64,000 nt of DNA, taken from positions 62,001 to 126,000 of the forward strand of contig NZ_JAFREP010000022.1 in the NCBI RefSeq assembly GCF_017377855.1, in the 5' to 3' direction. Under the pieces are notes generated by a model. The model was not told the origin of the DNA and ran no database searches. It was given only the letters and a program-made list of their open reading frames with translations. The DNA is from Acanthopleuribacter pedis. Its GTDB lineage: Bacteria > Acidobacteriota > Holophagae > Acanthopleuribacterales > Acanthopleuribacteraceae. Made by a program: the position numbers and the translations under genes. Positions 63,751-64,000 of the stretch are shown in pieces; positions within the stretch are counted from its first letter, which is position 1, and each line of letters opens with the position of its first letter.

Positions 63751-64000
63751 CGGCCTGCTTGTAGCCGTAAATGACCGGCGTTTTGTCAACAAAATTTATT
63801 TTTTTTTCGATCACCGCGGGCTATCGGCGCGTGAAGGGTAGCAAAGAGACCTGTTCAGCGCCCCCGACCCGCGGCGCGCACGGCGGAAGTCCCGTGACAA
63901 GGTCCTTTTGAGGCGCCCGTATCCGGTTGACGCCCCTCATCTACCTCGGCCGGGAAAAGGCCGGCCGAGAACGTATCGAACCCACATCCCTCACGACCCT
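63751..64000. other. 3' flank of the IorB-like gene at the window end
   Basis: 250 bases with no gene recognised. GCCG/CGGC near 63763, then TTTTG/CAAAA at 63781-63794 followed by a long T-run (63798-63807), could be a terminator. Confidence 0.4.
63781..63807 (+). terminator. Possible intrinsic terminator after the IorB-like gene
   Basis: A short AT-rich stem TTTTG/CAAAA with loop TCAA is followed by ATTTA and nine T. The stem is weak; the T-run is strong. Confidence 0.4.

Overview
The window comes from a Gram-negative bacterium. It encodes LpxC (lipid A synthesis), a class 2 dihydroorotate dehydrogenase, RNase G, a DusB-like enzyme, ThiI, a Trk potassium system, a second EF-G (EF-G2 type), two chemoreceptors, a CheZ-like protein and two DUF4388 proteins. 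The moderately high GC, the DUF4388 signalling proteins, the EF-G2 and the large glycogen synthase-phosphorylase fusion suggest Acidobacteriota (Holophagae-like) or a deltaproteobacterial lineage. That is inference; no rRNA or other taxonomic marker was found. No tRNA, rRNA, CRISPR array or transposase gene was recognised.

Layout. 1-9.3 kb (minus strand): lpxC, then a run of signalling and membrane proteins (DUF4388, CheZ-like, TPR-membrane-zinc ribbon, DUF4388-TM, helical repeat), then an EVE-domain protein and RNase G. 9.5-12.7 kb (plus): flavodoxin-fold oxidoreductase, MoaB, STAS protein, lipoate ligase-like protein, 7Fe ferredoxin with a clear terminator. 12.8-20.6 kb (minus): HD-GYP protein, Nfu, PyrD, two unknown genes, POT peptide transporter, separated by long non-coding stretches. 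21.9-24.4 kb (plus): a small secreted binding-protein-like gene next to a chemoreceptor. 24.8-29.4 kb: PlsC, TrmJ-like methyltransferase, HNH protein, Kbl. 29.8-38.3 kb (plus): trkA-trkH, a TPR-transpeptidase, thiI, a DedA-ATP-grasp fusion. 38.4-44.3 kb: Dus, EF-G2, a second chemoreceptor. 44.9-46.3 kb: two tandem 199-residue paralogues of unknown family. 47.3-56.3 kb: AarF/UbiB-like kinase with a TetR-like partner, the 1431-residue glycogen synthase-phosphorylase fusion, a sodium:solute symporter and an AT-rich orphan. 56.4-63.8 kb: topoisomerase III, a beta-propeller protein, a methyltransferase and an IorB-like molybdenum hydroxylase.

The most distinctive features are between genes. Two families of short non-autonomous inverted-repeat elements occur. 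Family 2 (ends CCTAAGA) shows 5-bp target duplications at two sites, and one copy is nested inside a family-1 element whose uninterrupted form is present elsewhere in the window. Two full-length family-2 copies keep an internal hairpin through paired base changes. Other findings are a glycogen synthase-phosphorylase fusion that lacks the PLP lysine and other catalytic residues, the tandem 199-residue paralogue pair, and an intergenic region with almost no G on the plus strand.
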